A DNA stretch of 64,000 nucleotides from Ryuthela nishihirai (taxonomy: Eukaryota; Arthropoda; Arachnida; Araneae; Heptathelidae): positions 6,120,704 to 6,184,703 of the forward strand of contig JAWZYU010000034.1 of the NCBI GenBank assembly GCA_038380435.1, read 5' to 3'. The translations under genes were made by a program, and so were the position numbers. Below the pieces are notes generated by a model. That model did not search any database. It worked only from the letters and a program-made list of their open reading frames with translations, and had not been told where the DNA came from. This document shows, piece after piece, positions 45,687 through 55,583 of this stretch. How positions within the stretch are numbered: the stretch's first letter is position 1; the number at the start of each line of letters is the position of its first letter.

Positions 45687-45967
45687 TTGCCCTGACCACG
45701 GTCAGTAGGGGACACCGATGGGCTTGGGAAGACAGCCGTCCGTCGGATGGGACGTTAAGTGGGTGGCACCATGTGCGGAAGAGCCATACCCTGTGCACGT
45801 TAAAGAACACACTGGATGGCCTTGACGGGAGGCTTTTATCTATTTCTCATAAGCAATTCCATTGGGTTCCCTCCCTAAATCTTCGGCTTCGGGGTCATTG
45901 TGACCTGGACATTTACCCATGGTGTGCAAAAAAAATGCCGCTCAGAGGAAAAACAAACCAACCCAAT
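45687..45967 (+). mobile_element. SINE B, 5'-truncated, in copy A
   Basis: Lacks the tRNA-like head and starts at CCCTGACCACGGTCAG. Flanked by TTGGCTAATACT (45675-45686) and TTGGCTAGTA (from 45968), a target duplication with one difference. Absent at the matching place in copy B (48669-48685). Confidence 0.88.
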
Positions 45968-45977
45968 TTGGCTAGTA

Positions 45978-46191
45978 CTGTCGCTCAAAAAAGTATCCGA
46001 ACACTACGGTTGATTACAAAATTCAGAAAAAATATCTGGGAAAGATTTTTTTAGAAATAGTGGTCTGGCAACCTTCGTGTCACGTGTCACGAAGGTTGCC
46101 AGATCACTAATTTCTAAAAAAATCGTTACCACATATTTTTTTCTGAATTTTGTAATCAACCACAGCATTCGGATGCTTTTTTGAGCGACAG
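45978..46191. mobile_element. Palindromic MITE, complete 214-bp copy
   Basis: TA on both sides (45976-45977 and 46192-46193). Termini CTGTCGCTCAAAAAA and TTTTTTGAGCGACAG; the whole element folds on a centre near GTGTCACGTGTCAC. No coding capacity. Copy B of the duplication (GGCTAGTACA, 48671-48680) is the empty site with a single TA. Confidence 0.93.
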
Positions 46192-46689
46192 TACCTTGAA
46201 TATTTTCTTTTGAACAATAAAAATTACTATTACATTGAGTTAACGGATATTTCTGAATGAGATTCTAAGCTTCAAACAAGAAAACTAAATTTCTAAAGAA
46301 AGCCAGCCAAACGCGTAATTCCAAAAATGTCACCACCTGAATAGAAGTTATAATCAAAATAATGCAATGCTTGTACAAGTGGTAAAAGTTAATCGGTTCA
46401 ATAATTCATGTCATTTGTATTTTCCTATCATTATGTCATTTGTTAAGGAAAAACCTTTCTTAAATTCATCTTTTATTACAGTTATTGCTGACATTGTTAC
46501 ATTAACACACTAATAGTGATAAAGATAAGATGATGTTACGATAGGTGCTAAATGGTTAGCTGACTATTTAATACCCATCGTAACACCGTCTTATCTTCAT
46601 AATGCATATTCAAGTACAGGATTTCAAGTACAGGATCCGAGATTTAAAAAAAAGTGCGGTAGTTGAAGGCAGAAAGTTTTTCAAACGCT

Positions 46690-47700
46690 CTGGTATCTTC
46701 GACTACGAATTTCTGACCACCATAAAGAACCTATTAACTACTTTTGAACAGTTCCCATTTGGATAAAATTGACAAAATCTTGCGACTAATATTACACAGG
46801 AAAAGCCTCCTTTGCCTCCAAGTATATTGCAATACACACCACGCATTTTAGCCCACAGTTTAATACACTTCATGGATAATTTAAAACCTTCTTTGTTGTT
46901 TAAAAATAGGAATAACCCTTCTGTAATCCGAGAACAGTTTAAGTTGCGGATACACTTGATATGCAGGTTTCTGAGTAGATTGTGATTTCTGAGATCTCGA
47001 AGTTTGTTAACGCTATGAAGAGCAAAACGAGCGTAGACCATATCTTTCTCGACACCAGAAAATACAATAATCACAACTGGAACTTATGCATATCTGATGG
47101 TACGTAGTCTTTACATTTCAGGACAAACTGAACAAATGTTGTGAAAAGTCCTTTCTCAACACATTTCGAGATGTAATACACAGAAAGACAATGTCAGCTG
47201 TTCTAGAGATTACGCGCATTTCGTGAGACCAAACTTAAACATTTTCTCATGTTCTTTTTCCTATAAATGTTCGGGAAGGACTGTTTTCTTATTTCTGTTA
47301 TCTGTAATAATAATAAATACACCCTAAAGCAGCTGCTTGCCTTAGAGATAGCCTTAGAGATTGCCTTAAATAGACAGGAGCCTGTCAATTTATATGCCAG
47401 AGTAAAAGGTCAGAGGATGGCAGAAACTCAGCAGAAAAACGACACATCCATCCATGACTTACCCGGTCATCGAACCCATCTCTAAGATCAGTAGCCAAGC
47501 GCGCTAACCAATCGGCCGTGAGACACACTCTACAGTTTGTGAATTTTTCACAGGACTTTCATTCGATGCACACCTTCTTTCGGGAACTCATAAAACAGGC
47601 ATTCTTTCAAAGCCTTATTTAAATCTTCAGTTAATAAACGGTCTCTGTTTGTTGGATAATGCTCATCTACGGAAGATGTAACACCAAGATGATTCGCTTA
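46690..47700 (-). pseudogene. PAPOL: Poly(A) polymerase pseudogene, copy A
   Basis: Reads on the minus strand as an intronless, decayed poly(A) polymerase, the nuclear enzyme that adds poly(A) to mRNA. Recognisable in order: RDRLLTEDLNKALKE (47630-47690, amino-terminal), CVEKGLFTTFVQF, VFSGVEKDMVYARFAL (where the family has FDGIEID..FARLAL, carrying a catalytic Asp of the nucleotidyltransferase), LRNLHIKCIRNLN and IKLWAKMRGVYCNILGGKGG, ending at QFYPNGNCSKVVNRFF. SINE A (47303-47524) splits it, and stops and frameshifts are present. It stops before the RNA-binding C-terminal domain. Lack of introns suggests a retrocopy; an intron-poor parent is possible. Confidence 0.82.
47303..47524 (-). mobile_element. 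SINE A, inserted in the PAP pseudogene
   Basis: Full arrangement on the minus strand: tRNA-like head (CGGCCGATTGGTTAGCGCGC; B box worn), linker, hairpin body with a duplicated TTGCCTTAGAGAT-like segment, and a TTATTA tail. It interrupts the PAP frame. Confidence 0.85.
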
Positions 47701-49080
47701 TGGGTGTTGTCCAACGTCTTTCGCCATTTATCGTCCTTCAGTAGATCAATAACTCTGGAAACACAACGAAAGATAAGTGTTTGTATAATAACCACCATAC
47801 ACGCTACTACAATAACACAGTAAAAATAGCAATAATAACAACAACACAGTAATAATAATAACAACAACAAAACGGAGTAGTAGTAGCCCAATCAGATATT
47901 TATCGATATTTTTAAATGATTAACATCTACAGGTAATGGACAAATACAGAAGACCAACGTAAAATCATTAACATCGTGTTGCACTAACACTTGTTTTCTG
48001 TACAGCCTGTATACGTAGTTGCACAGAGTTTACCAGCTTCTGAAAATCAGCAGGAGGGATACAACACCGTTCGTCAATTTTCCTTTCTGAGAAAATATTT
48101 TTTTCATTTCGAAATGTTTCAAGTATATGATATTCTTCAAGAACTCTTAATTACTATTCTGCAAAATCTACTAAACTCTACAAAAACAAAGTAGAAAAAA
48201 ACTTTTTTTCCAACATTTGAAATAAATTCCTAGTACAATAACTCAAAATTGATATCAACGAAAATAAGAAAGCTAAAATGTTGTTGTTTTCCCTTTCAAA
48301 TTGAAAAACATTGACAATACACCACAACAGTGAACATTGTATTAAAACGTGTTTCCAGTTTCTCAAAATGAATGAAATTAAACGAAAATATATATCCTTC
48401 GAAGGAAAATATTTTGCCGGACGTAATACGCATCAGAAACGTCTAATTCCTGAAAGATTTTCTTGGAAACGGGTATATTTACTGATCATTGTTTCTTCTT
48501 GCATGCAGAATACTTCCAAATAAATAGTTCCTATTTGGTTTCTTCTTAGATAGTTCCCTTCCTCTTATATGCAAGAGCATGCTTGGTAATAATGTGGACA
48601 AAGTTATTAATATCTAAGATTAGATTAACATTCTTCACTTTAAAACCAAATCCAATTAATCAGAACGATTGGCTAGTACACTCAAGTTTTCCTTTTTGAC
48701 AGAGAAAATTAGTATTTCATTCATAAATATTTCCAATGAGATTCTAAGCTTAAGAAAATAAACCCAATCCCTCATTCAACCAAACCGCACAATTCCAAAT
48801 ATGTCTCTTCCGAATAGGAGGTTGCAATCAAAACAAGAGAATGCTTCCATAAGTGGTAAAAGTTAATTGGTTCAAATAATTCATTCCATTTGAATATTCG
48901 TCACATTATATCATTTGTTAAGGAAAAACCTGTCACAAATTAATCTTTTATTACTCACTTGTTTCATTAACAAAAGAATACTGATAAAGATAAGAAAATA
49001 TTACGATCGTTACTAAATGGTTAGCTAACCATTAAGTACCCATCATAACACCGTCTTATCTTCATAACGCATATCTCCAT

Positions 49081-49840
49081 TCAAGTACAAGATAAAAAAA
49101 AAATCTGTTGTGGAATGACCCAACCCGTTTCCTCGAAGGCATGGAACTTCATGTCCATCATAAAGAACCTATTAACTAATTTTGAACAGCTGGCATTTGG
49201 ATAAAATTGGCATTTTCTTGCGACTGATATTCCCCATGAGAGGCCATTTTTGTATCCAAGTATATTGGAATACACACCACGCCTTTTAGCCCACAGTTTA
49301 ATACACCTCACGGACAATTTAAAGTCTTCTTTGTTGGGTAAAAATTGAAACAGCTCTTTTATAATGTCAGAACGTTTTACCTGCTGATACATTTGATAAC
49401 CAGGATTCTGACTAAATTTTAAACTCTAAACTCTAGCATCTTGAACTTGGTTAAAGTTTTGAACACCTAAACGGACGTAGACCATATCTACCTCGACACC
49501 AGAAAATATATTTTTTCACAACTTTAGCTTATGCATGTTCGATGATACGTAGGATTTGCACTTCAGGCTATTTCTTTCAGAGGCTGAACAAATGTTATGA
49601 AAAGTTCTTTCTCATTTCGAGATTATAATACACTGAAAGTCAATGTCAGCTGATCTAGAGTTTACGAACAATTGGTGAGACCCAATATAAACCTTTTCTC
49701 ATGTACTTTTTCCGCTAAATGTTGAGGAAGTGCTGTCTGCTTATTTATCTCTTTTGTCCATGTGTTTAGTGGATTCGTAAAAAGAGGAATTCTTTCAAGG
49801 CATCATGTAACGGTTCAGTCAATAGGAGGTCTCTGTCTGT
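49081..49840 (-). pseudogene. PAPOL: Poly(A) polymerase pseudogene, copy B
   Basis: Same retrocopy as at 46.7-47.7 kb, generally closer to the family in the central domain: FKLSVRCIKLWAKRRGVYSN, ILGYKNGLSWGISVARKCQF and YPNASCSKLVNRFF. The amino-terminal RDLLLTEPLHDALKE is at about 49790-49835, right beside a SINE B. FSGVEVDMVYVRLGV covers the nucleotidyltransferase Asp region. Several frameshifts and stops; not functional. As in copy A, similarity ends after the RFF, so the truncation predates the duplication. Confidence 0.82.
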
Positions 49841-50412
49841 AGGGGACAGGGTGGCTCAGTGGGTCGCGCACTACGCTCGTAATCTGCAGTTCTCTGGTTG
49901 GGGTCCCAGCTGGGCCAACATTAAGAGTTATGTACGCAAATCTCCTTGCCTCAGTTATTACATGGCACAGATGAACTTGGAAAGACCGCCGTCCATCGGA
50001 TGGGTCGTTAAGCCGTAGTCCGCATGTGTGGGAGAGCAATACCCTGTACACGTTAACGAAAATGCTGGATGGCATTGACGGGAAGCTACCATCTGTCTCC
50101 CAACAGCTGTTCCAGTGGGTCCCCTTCCCCCACCTTCTCTGAGACTTTGAGATCCTTATAAAAAAAAAATAATAAATACCCCCTCAAGCAGCTGCTTGCC
50201 ACAGAGGTCTGACAGGAGCCTGTCAGTTTATATGCCACAGTAGAAGATCTGAGAGGATGGCAGGACCTCAGCAGAAAACAACACGAACATCCATGCCTTA
50301 CCCGGGGCTCGAAACCAGGTCCCGTAGATCAGTAGCCAAGCGCGCTAACGGCCTGGCCATTTTCTCTATTGTGTGCAAAAAAGTGCCGCTCAGAGGTAAA
50401 GCGACCCAACTA
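49841..50412 (+). mobile_element. SINE B interrupted by a SINE A
   Basis: SINE B head and body run 49841-50165 (GTGGCTCAGTGGGTCGCGC; CCGTCCATCGGATGGGTCGT) and its 3' end resumes at about 50351-50412 (GCCTGGCCATTTTCT, AAAGTGCCGCTCAGAGGTAA). A SINE A on the minus strand fills the gap. Confidence 0.92.
50166..50349 (-). mobile_element. SINE A nested in SINE B
   Basis: Minus-strand SINE A: head ending at about 50349 (TTAGCGCGCTTGGCTACTGA on its own strand), body hairpin and CAAGCAGCTGCTTGCC, with a TTTATTATT tail at 50166-50176. Confidence 0.92.
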
Positions 50413-50743
50413 CTACAACAACGTAATAATAATAACTACAACAAAATGGTAGTAATAATAGTAACAGCACTATCAGATGTTTTTCGATTTTTTTTAGATT
50501 ATTAACATCTACAGGTATTGGGGGAAAAAACGAAAGGGCAACGTAAAATCATTAACATCGTGTTGGACTAACACTTGTTTCCAGTACAGCCTGTATTCGT
50601 AGCTCCATAGAGTCTACGAGTGTCTGAAAATCAGCAGGAAGGATACAACACCAAAAAAGAAACATGATAAAATCCCGCTTGTTCAATGGAGCTGGAAAAC
50701 TGTCTGAGATGACGTTAAAGTAGTTCTCATTGATTTTCGAGAT

Positions 50744-53021
50744 CAGGGGTGGGCAAATAGCGGCCCGCTAAGAGTTTTTTGTGGCCCGCCAAGACAGTCA
50801 GAAAAATCCGCCTTGAACCGAGATTTCTTCCCGTGCGCGACCGAAGTTTCGTCTCGTATTTTCCACTAGGACGGCCACATCAATACGCATGCGCAGTATA
50901 GATACGATACGCAGTGCTTTTCCGGTTGATCTTGGCAACAGTAAATATATAAATTTCCAACTTTAGTGAAACCATGAACCCTCCGAAAAAACGTAAAATC
51001 GGTGATGAATGTCGTGTGTTTAATGAAGAATGGATAAACAAATATTTCTTTGGTAATACAGGGAATAAAGCAGTGTGTTTATTGTGTCACGAAACGATAA
51101 CCGTATTTAAGGAGTACAATCTGAAACGACATTACGAATCAAAACATAGCGAATTTGGCTGCAAACTTTCCAAGGAAGAACGCAAAATAAAAGCTGCGGA
51201 GTGTGTGAAAAGGCTGAAGAAGCAACAAACATTATTTACAAAGCAATCAACACTTCAAAATAGCGCTTCAGAAGCAAGTTTCATGGTTGCCTACAACCTT
51301 GCTAAACGCAACAAGCCTTTTTCGGATGGCGAGTTTATTAAGCAGTGTATGGTAGAGTGTGCAAGCGTATTGTGTCCTGATGTTAGAAGCAAATTTGAAA
51401 GCATTTCATTGTCAAGAAGGACTATAGTGCGGCGCATTGACCCAATTAGTGACGAACTCACAGAACAGCTGAAGACTGCGAGCAAAGATTTCGTTTGGTT
51501 TTCTTTGGCATTGGATGAGAGCACAGATAACGAAGACACTGCACAATTACTTATCTTTATCCGTGGAATTAATGAAAATTTCGTCATCGCAGAGGAATTA
51601 CTTGGCCTAGAATCAATGAAAGATAGAACCACTGGTCAGGACTTGCTTGAGTGTGCTGTGAATTGTGTGGAGAAAAGTGGCTTGTCCTGGAACAAAATGG
51701 CAAGCATTACAACAGATGGGGCCAGAGCTTTCAGTGGAAAAAATGTAGGTATGGTTAAGCTTTTAAAAAACAAGTTACAAGCACAAGACATAGACAGTGA
51801 TATCTTGTCTTTTCATTGCATTTTGCATCAGGAGAGCCTTTGTAAAGCTGCACTGGACTTAAAGCATGTGGTAGATCCTATTGTTAGTGTGGTGAACACA
51901 ATCAGAGCAAGGGCACTCCACCATCGACAGTTCCAATCTTTTCTTGAGGATGTGGAGGCAGAGTATGAAGACGTAATTGACCACAACAGTGTGAGGTGGT
52001 TGAGCCTGGGCAAAGTGTTAAAGAGTCTGGGCATTGCAGAATGAAATCCTCTTATTTCTGGACACGAAGGAGATATCTCATGATTTTGTTACAAAAATAG
52101 GATGTGAGGAGTGGAGATATGAGACGATGTTTGCAGCTGATGTATTTGAGAAATTGAATGAACTGAATGTGACATTGCAGGGAAAGGGGTTGTTTGCACA
52201 TGAAATGTGGAAGCATGTAAAATCATTCAAAGCAAAACTAGGTCTATTTGCAAGGCAAGCAGGTGAAGGCAATTTTTGTCATTTCCCTTTATTAGGAAAA
52301 CAGAAAGTGCCTGAAAGTGTTTCTGCTAAGATTAGGGATCATCTGCAGAGTTTGGAGGACGAGGTCACAAGCAGATTTCAGGACTTTAAGAAAATTGAGC
52401 CTAAATTCAATTTGTTGTCTTATCCCATCATATATTGACACAGCACCTGAGGAGCTGCAGCTTGAACTTATTGACATGCAGTTAGATCACACTGTGAAAG
52501 AAATGTTTAATGCTGTGACATTAGTTGACTTTTACAAATCTTTGTCTGCTGAAAAATTTCCATGTATGTAGAAATTTGCTGGAAAAATGTTCTCTATATT
52601 TGGGTCTACATATATTTGTGAGCAAAGTTTTTCTTGCTTGAAGATCATCAAGAGTAAATATAGATGCTCTTTGACAGACATTAACTTGCAGGCTGTGATG
52701 AGAATCTCAACAAGCAATCTCACTCCTGATTTCAAAAAAATTGTAGAAAAGTGTGATAGGGTACATTTGTCACATTAAACTGATTCCATAAATTAAATGT
52801 GCTTGCAGCTATAGATGATATTAAATTAGCACAATAAATAAATTGAATTAAACTGCCACTATTTTATTTAATTTATATTTATTGATTTTTATGGTACAAT
52901 TTATACCTTTTCTGAAATGCAAAGTTAACTAATGAATGCAATCATTTTAAAAAGTGCGGCCCTCCGCTAACCTCCGCTTCCACAAAGTGGCCCCCCGAGC
53001 CAAAACAATTGCCCACCCCTG
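50744..53021 (+). mobile_element. hAT transposon with terminal inverted repeats
   Basis: Ends are CAGGGGTGGGCAAATAG (50744) and, inverted, CAGGGGTGGGCAATTG (ending 53021), a well-known hAT terminal repeat; GC-rich sub-terminal GCGGCCCGC/GTGGCCC motifs follow. Size 2278 bp. The 8-bp flanks TTCGAGAT and CCCTAGAG match at only 4 of 8 positions, so the target duplication is worn or one end is displaced. Confidence 0.92.
50974..52778 (+). pseudogene. hAT transposase (ZBED/GTF2IRD2-like), broken
   Basis: Starts at 50974 (MNPPKKRKIGDE). An amino-terminal zinc finger (CLLCHETITVFKEYNLKRHY, BED/C2H2-like, residues about 35-60) precedes the RNase H-like core: WFSLALDESTDNED (first Asp), ITTDGARAFSGKN (second Asp) and FHCILHQESLC. 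The C-terminal dimerisation block (FGSTYICEQSFSCLKIIKSK) is at about 52600. The frame breaks three times: a 2-bp loss near 52025 ends the first reading at 52044 and the second resumes at 52034; a shift near 52425; and a TAG at about 52569. The copy cannot encode a functional enzyme, yet all domains survive, so decay is fairly recent. Confidence 0.92.
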
Positions 53022-53389
53022 CCCTAGAGGTATGACCCCGCTTACTGCTGCAGTACCCTGCAGGTTAGGATGGGTTACAGAGAATGGTAATATGCATGCT
53101 GCTGACCACTGCAAAGCACAGATATTCGCTCCATGCACAGTCCAGCCAAAGTCGCACTTCCATTGTTTCCCGCAGCTGAAGGTCACATTCTCATCAACTG
53201 GTTGCGTTCTAGTGACAATATGAAGGATAGTTTCTAGAGATAAGATGCAGTCAGTAAAATGGCTTTTCGACTCTAAAATTTTTCACTGAGAACAAATATT
53301 TGTTTCAATTCACGAAACTGAATTCGGTTTCTTAGGAAAGTAATCAGTTTATGCAATAAGATGAAAATAATAATAAATTATCTCTCAAA
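53022..53389. other. Spacer, no gene seen
   Basis: A GC-richer patch at 53030-53215 carries open frames on both strands without a recognisable motif. Confidence 0.45.
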
Positions 53390-53482
53390 CATCTCCTTCT
53401 CAGAGAAGTCTGACAGGAACCTGTCAGTATAATACGCTACAGACAAAATTTGTGAGGAAGGCGAGACAGCAGCAGAAAGACA
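53390..53482 (-). mobile_element. SINE A fragment
   Basis: Worn body with CTGACAGGAACCTGTCAG hairpin and AGCAGCAGAAAGACA linker; head absent. Confidence 0.75.
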
Positions 53483-53670
53483 CATCTATACGTAGGGTAC
53501 GACTTTTCTCAGGTTAAAAATAACTCCATTAGATGAATAATTATCGGGGAAAAAATCTTCTTTTTTTTCAATTTGTGTTGAAATAAAAATAATTGAAATA
53601 TTCAGATATAAGGTAATAATTTTATTATTGACATACGATAACATAGCATATCCATTGTTTCTTCGGCGAG

Positions 53671-53753
53671 AGGGGCGGGTATGGCCTAGTCGATAGCCCG
53701 GCAGGCTTGTAATCTGCTTCAGGGCGACTGCTTGAGGGAATATTTAATTTTTA
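53671..53753 (+). mobile_element. Chimera: SINE B head joined to SINE A tail
   Basis: 53671-53720 is a SINE B tRNA-like head (GGGGCGGGTATGGCCTAGTC, CCGGCAGGCTTGTAATCTGC). It passes at about 53721 into GACTGCTTGAGGGAATATTT, the end of SINE A. The middle of both elements is missing. Confidence 0.7.
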
Positions 53754-54269
53754 GAAAAGAATTCATAGCGGAATATTTACCGGAAGAATGATTTGCAAAT
53801 CTTTTAAAAATTGGTGGAACTGAAAAAATATAGATATAGATGCATAATTTTAATTCCCATAAAACATATAATTTCACGTAATATAATAATAAGTGGTTTG
53901 AAAACATATTAATACACAGAACACTTAACTTTTATAAGTTCAATCTTTATCTGATATTATTATATAATCATCCTAAAATTTCGGGTGGGGGGAGAGGGGG
54001 GTCTTATTTTCCTAACAGCAAATTTGGGGTTGTTAGTTCCTATACTGCACGACTGGCATGTTAGGAGCTCTGCAATAAACAAATTATTAAATGAAAAATA
54101 ATTGCTTTGTGACAAGATAGTAAGAAACTTAACGTCTTTTATTCTAGATCAAAGGTTCTGAAGTGAGGCTACTGATAATTGAAATAAGAAAAGAAATTAA
54201 TGATACTTTTTATTTATGATACAAGTTCGCCATCAAAAGAACAATTTAAAATAAGCGCATTAATAAATA
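53754..54269. other. AT-rich spacer, no gene seen
   Basis: No matched repeat. Confidence 0.5.
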
Positions 54270-54486
54270 AAATAAAAATAAATACCTCCTCAAGCAGATG
54301 CTTGCCACAGAGGTCTGACAGGAGCCTGTTAGCTAAATTCGCCATAATAGAGGGATCTGTGAGGATGGCGGGCCCTCAGCAGATTTTTTGCCAACTGCAC
54401 GCGGTGTTCCCAAGTGGTCACCCTCCCAGGTACCGAACGCGCCAAAAGCTGCCTAACTTCGGCGATCGGACGGTGTTTTCAGATTC
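54270..54486 (-). mobile_element. 5S rRNA-headed SINE with SINE A body
   Basis: On the minus strand 54486-54390 is a 5S rRNA relic: GTCCGATCGCCGAAGTTAGG, then GGGAGGGTGACCACTTGGGA (the internal C-box region) and AACACCGCGTGCAGTTGGC (5S 3' end). It joins through a short T/A stretch to CTGAGGGCCCGCCATCCTCA, the SINE A body with hairpin, GCTTGAGGAGGTAT and a TTTA tail. The first ~20-30 nt of 5S and a few internal bases are missing. This is the architecture of 5S-derived SINEs (SINE3 class), here sharing its body with a tRNA-headed family. Confidence 0.85.
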
Positions 54487-54742
54487 AAATTTATAGCATT
54501 TGTTATTTAATTATGAAAACATTTACTTCAACCAAAGCCGTATTAAGTGTATTGGCCGACACAGTACGTAACTATTTGATGAGGGGATTGAATTATAGAT
54601 CAGAAGAAAAAATAGAATCTGAATTTCTTTTTCTATTTAAGTTTACTATACAATTTTATTCGTTTTCCTCTTAATTTTGCTGCAGCTCATTTGTTGTCGC
54701 GCTGTAATGCTACAACGAGAAAATATCTCCTGGTGACTACTA
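54487..54742. other. Spacer, no gene seen
   Basis: AT-rich gap between the SINE and the MITE. Confidence 0.5.
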
Positions 54743-54955
54743 CACCTATCCCTCGATTTACACTGAAGTTAGGTTCCGCACATCCGTGTAAATCGAAATC
54801 CGTGTAATCGAAATCAAAACCGTGTAAATCGAAACTGAATTATGCACATTTTAGACTTTTTTTCGTTTTACACGGTTTTACATAGCAAAATCCAAGATTT
54901 CGATTTACACGGTTTTGTGCGGAACCTATCTTCAGTGTAAATCGAGGGATAGGTG
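54743..54955. mobile_element. MITE, 213 bp, TA target
   Basis: TA on both sides (54741-54742, 54956-54957). Termini CACCTATCCCTCGATTTACA and its inverse, about 40 bp long including GGTTCCGCAC/GTGCGGAACC. The core repeats GTGTAAATCGAAA three times. The ends resemble pogo/mariner-type non-autonomous elements. No coding frame. Confidence 0.88.
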
Positions 54956-55049
54956 TATTCTAGATGCTGAAGTGTCGGTGGTTTGACTAAGCAAATAATG
55001 ATATGAGTAGTGTGCTGCCAACCTGGGGCGCCCCCACGCACTGTGCTTT

Positions 55050-55350
55050 CCCCTATGACGTCACCGACCGGAAATTGACCCGTGTTGCAATCGTCCACGC
55101 TGCCTTCTCAGATTGAAATTTGACCCCTATGTCGCAATCGACCGGAAATTGACCCGTGTTGCAACTGTCCACGTTGCCTTCTCAGATTGAACTTTGACCC
55201 CTATGACGTCACCGACCGGAAATTGACCCCTGTGTCGCAACTGTCCACGTTGCCTTCTCAGATTGAACTCTGACCCCTATGTCGCAATCGACCGGAAATT
55301 GAGCTGTGTTGCAATCGTCCACGTTGCCTTCTCAGATTGAACTTTGACCA
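55050..55350. repeat. ~74-bp tandem repeat, 4 units, alternating types
   Basis: Units start near 55052, 55125, 55198 and 55274, each with CGACCGGAAATTGA and TTGCCTTCTCAGATTGAA. Units 1 and 3 carry CTATGACGTCACCGACC, units 2 and 4 CTATGTCGCAATCGACC, so the real period is a dimer of about 147 bp. Confidence 0.9.
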
Positions 55351-55364
55351 TTGTCTCAACCGAC

Positions 55365-55530
55365 CATATTTTAAGCCCTCTTCATAGACCCCCTGGTCGA
55401 CCTATATTTTAAGCCCCCCTTCTCGAATAGTCTCGATTTTTCCTTGATTAACCCATGTTTTAAGCCCACCCATCTTCATAGACCCCCCTGGTTGACCCAC
55501 CTATATTTTAAGCCCTCCCCTCTTTAAAGC
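55365..55530. repeat. Short imperfect TTTTAAGCCC repeats
   Basis: TATTTTAAGCCC or similar occurs four times with CTTCATAGACCCCCTGG between. Loose, no fixed period. Confidence 0.6.
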
Positions 55531-55583
55531 AAATCAGTTTTCTCTATACACGTTTAATCGGTCTCATCCAGCGTCCATACTAT

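Larger units (their letters stand above)
45145..48068. repeat. Tandem segmental duplication, copy A
   Basis: Collinear with 48128-50652 from AAGAACCCTTAATTATT-like sequence to CAGCAGGAGGGATACAACACC. Shared landmarks include TTGATATCAACG, TGAGATTCTAAGCTT, GGTAAAAGTTAAT, CATTTGTTAAGGAAAAACCT, the poly(A) polymerase pseudogene and GATTAACATCTACAGGTA. Divergence is substantial (many substitutions and indels). Copy A alone carries a SINE B, a MITE and a SINE A. Confidence 0.9.
48128..50652. repeat. Tandem segmental duplication, copy B
   Basis: Partner of 45145-48068, directly following it in the same orientation. Lacks the copy A insertions and instead carries a SINE B (49841-50412) with a nested SINE A. 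Confidence 0.9.

Noticed and set aside
54390..54486. Functional 5S rRNA gene
   Set aside because: The 5' part is missing, internal bases are lost and it is joined to a SINE body.
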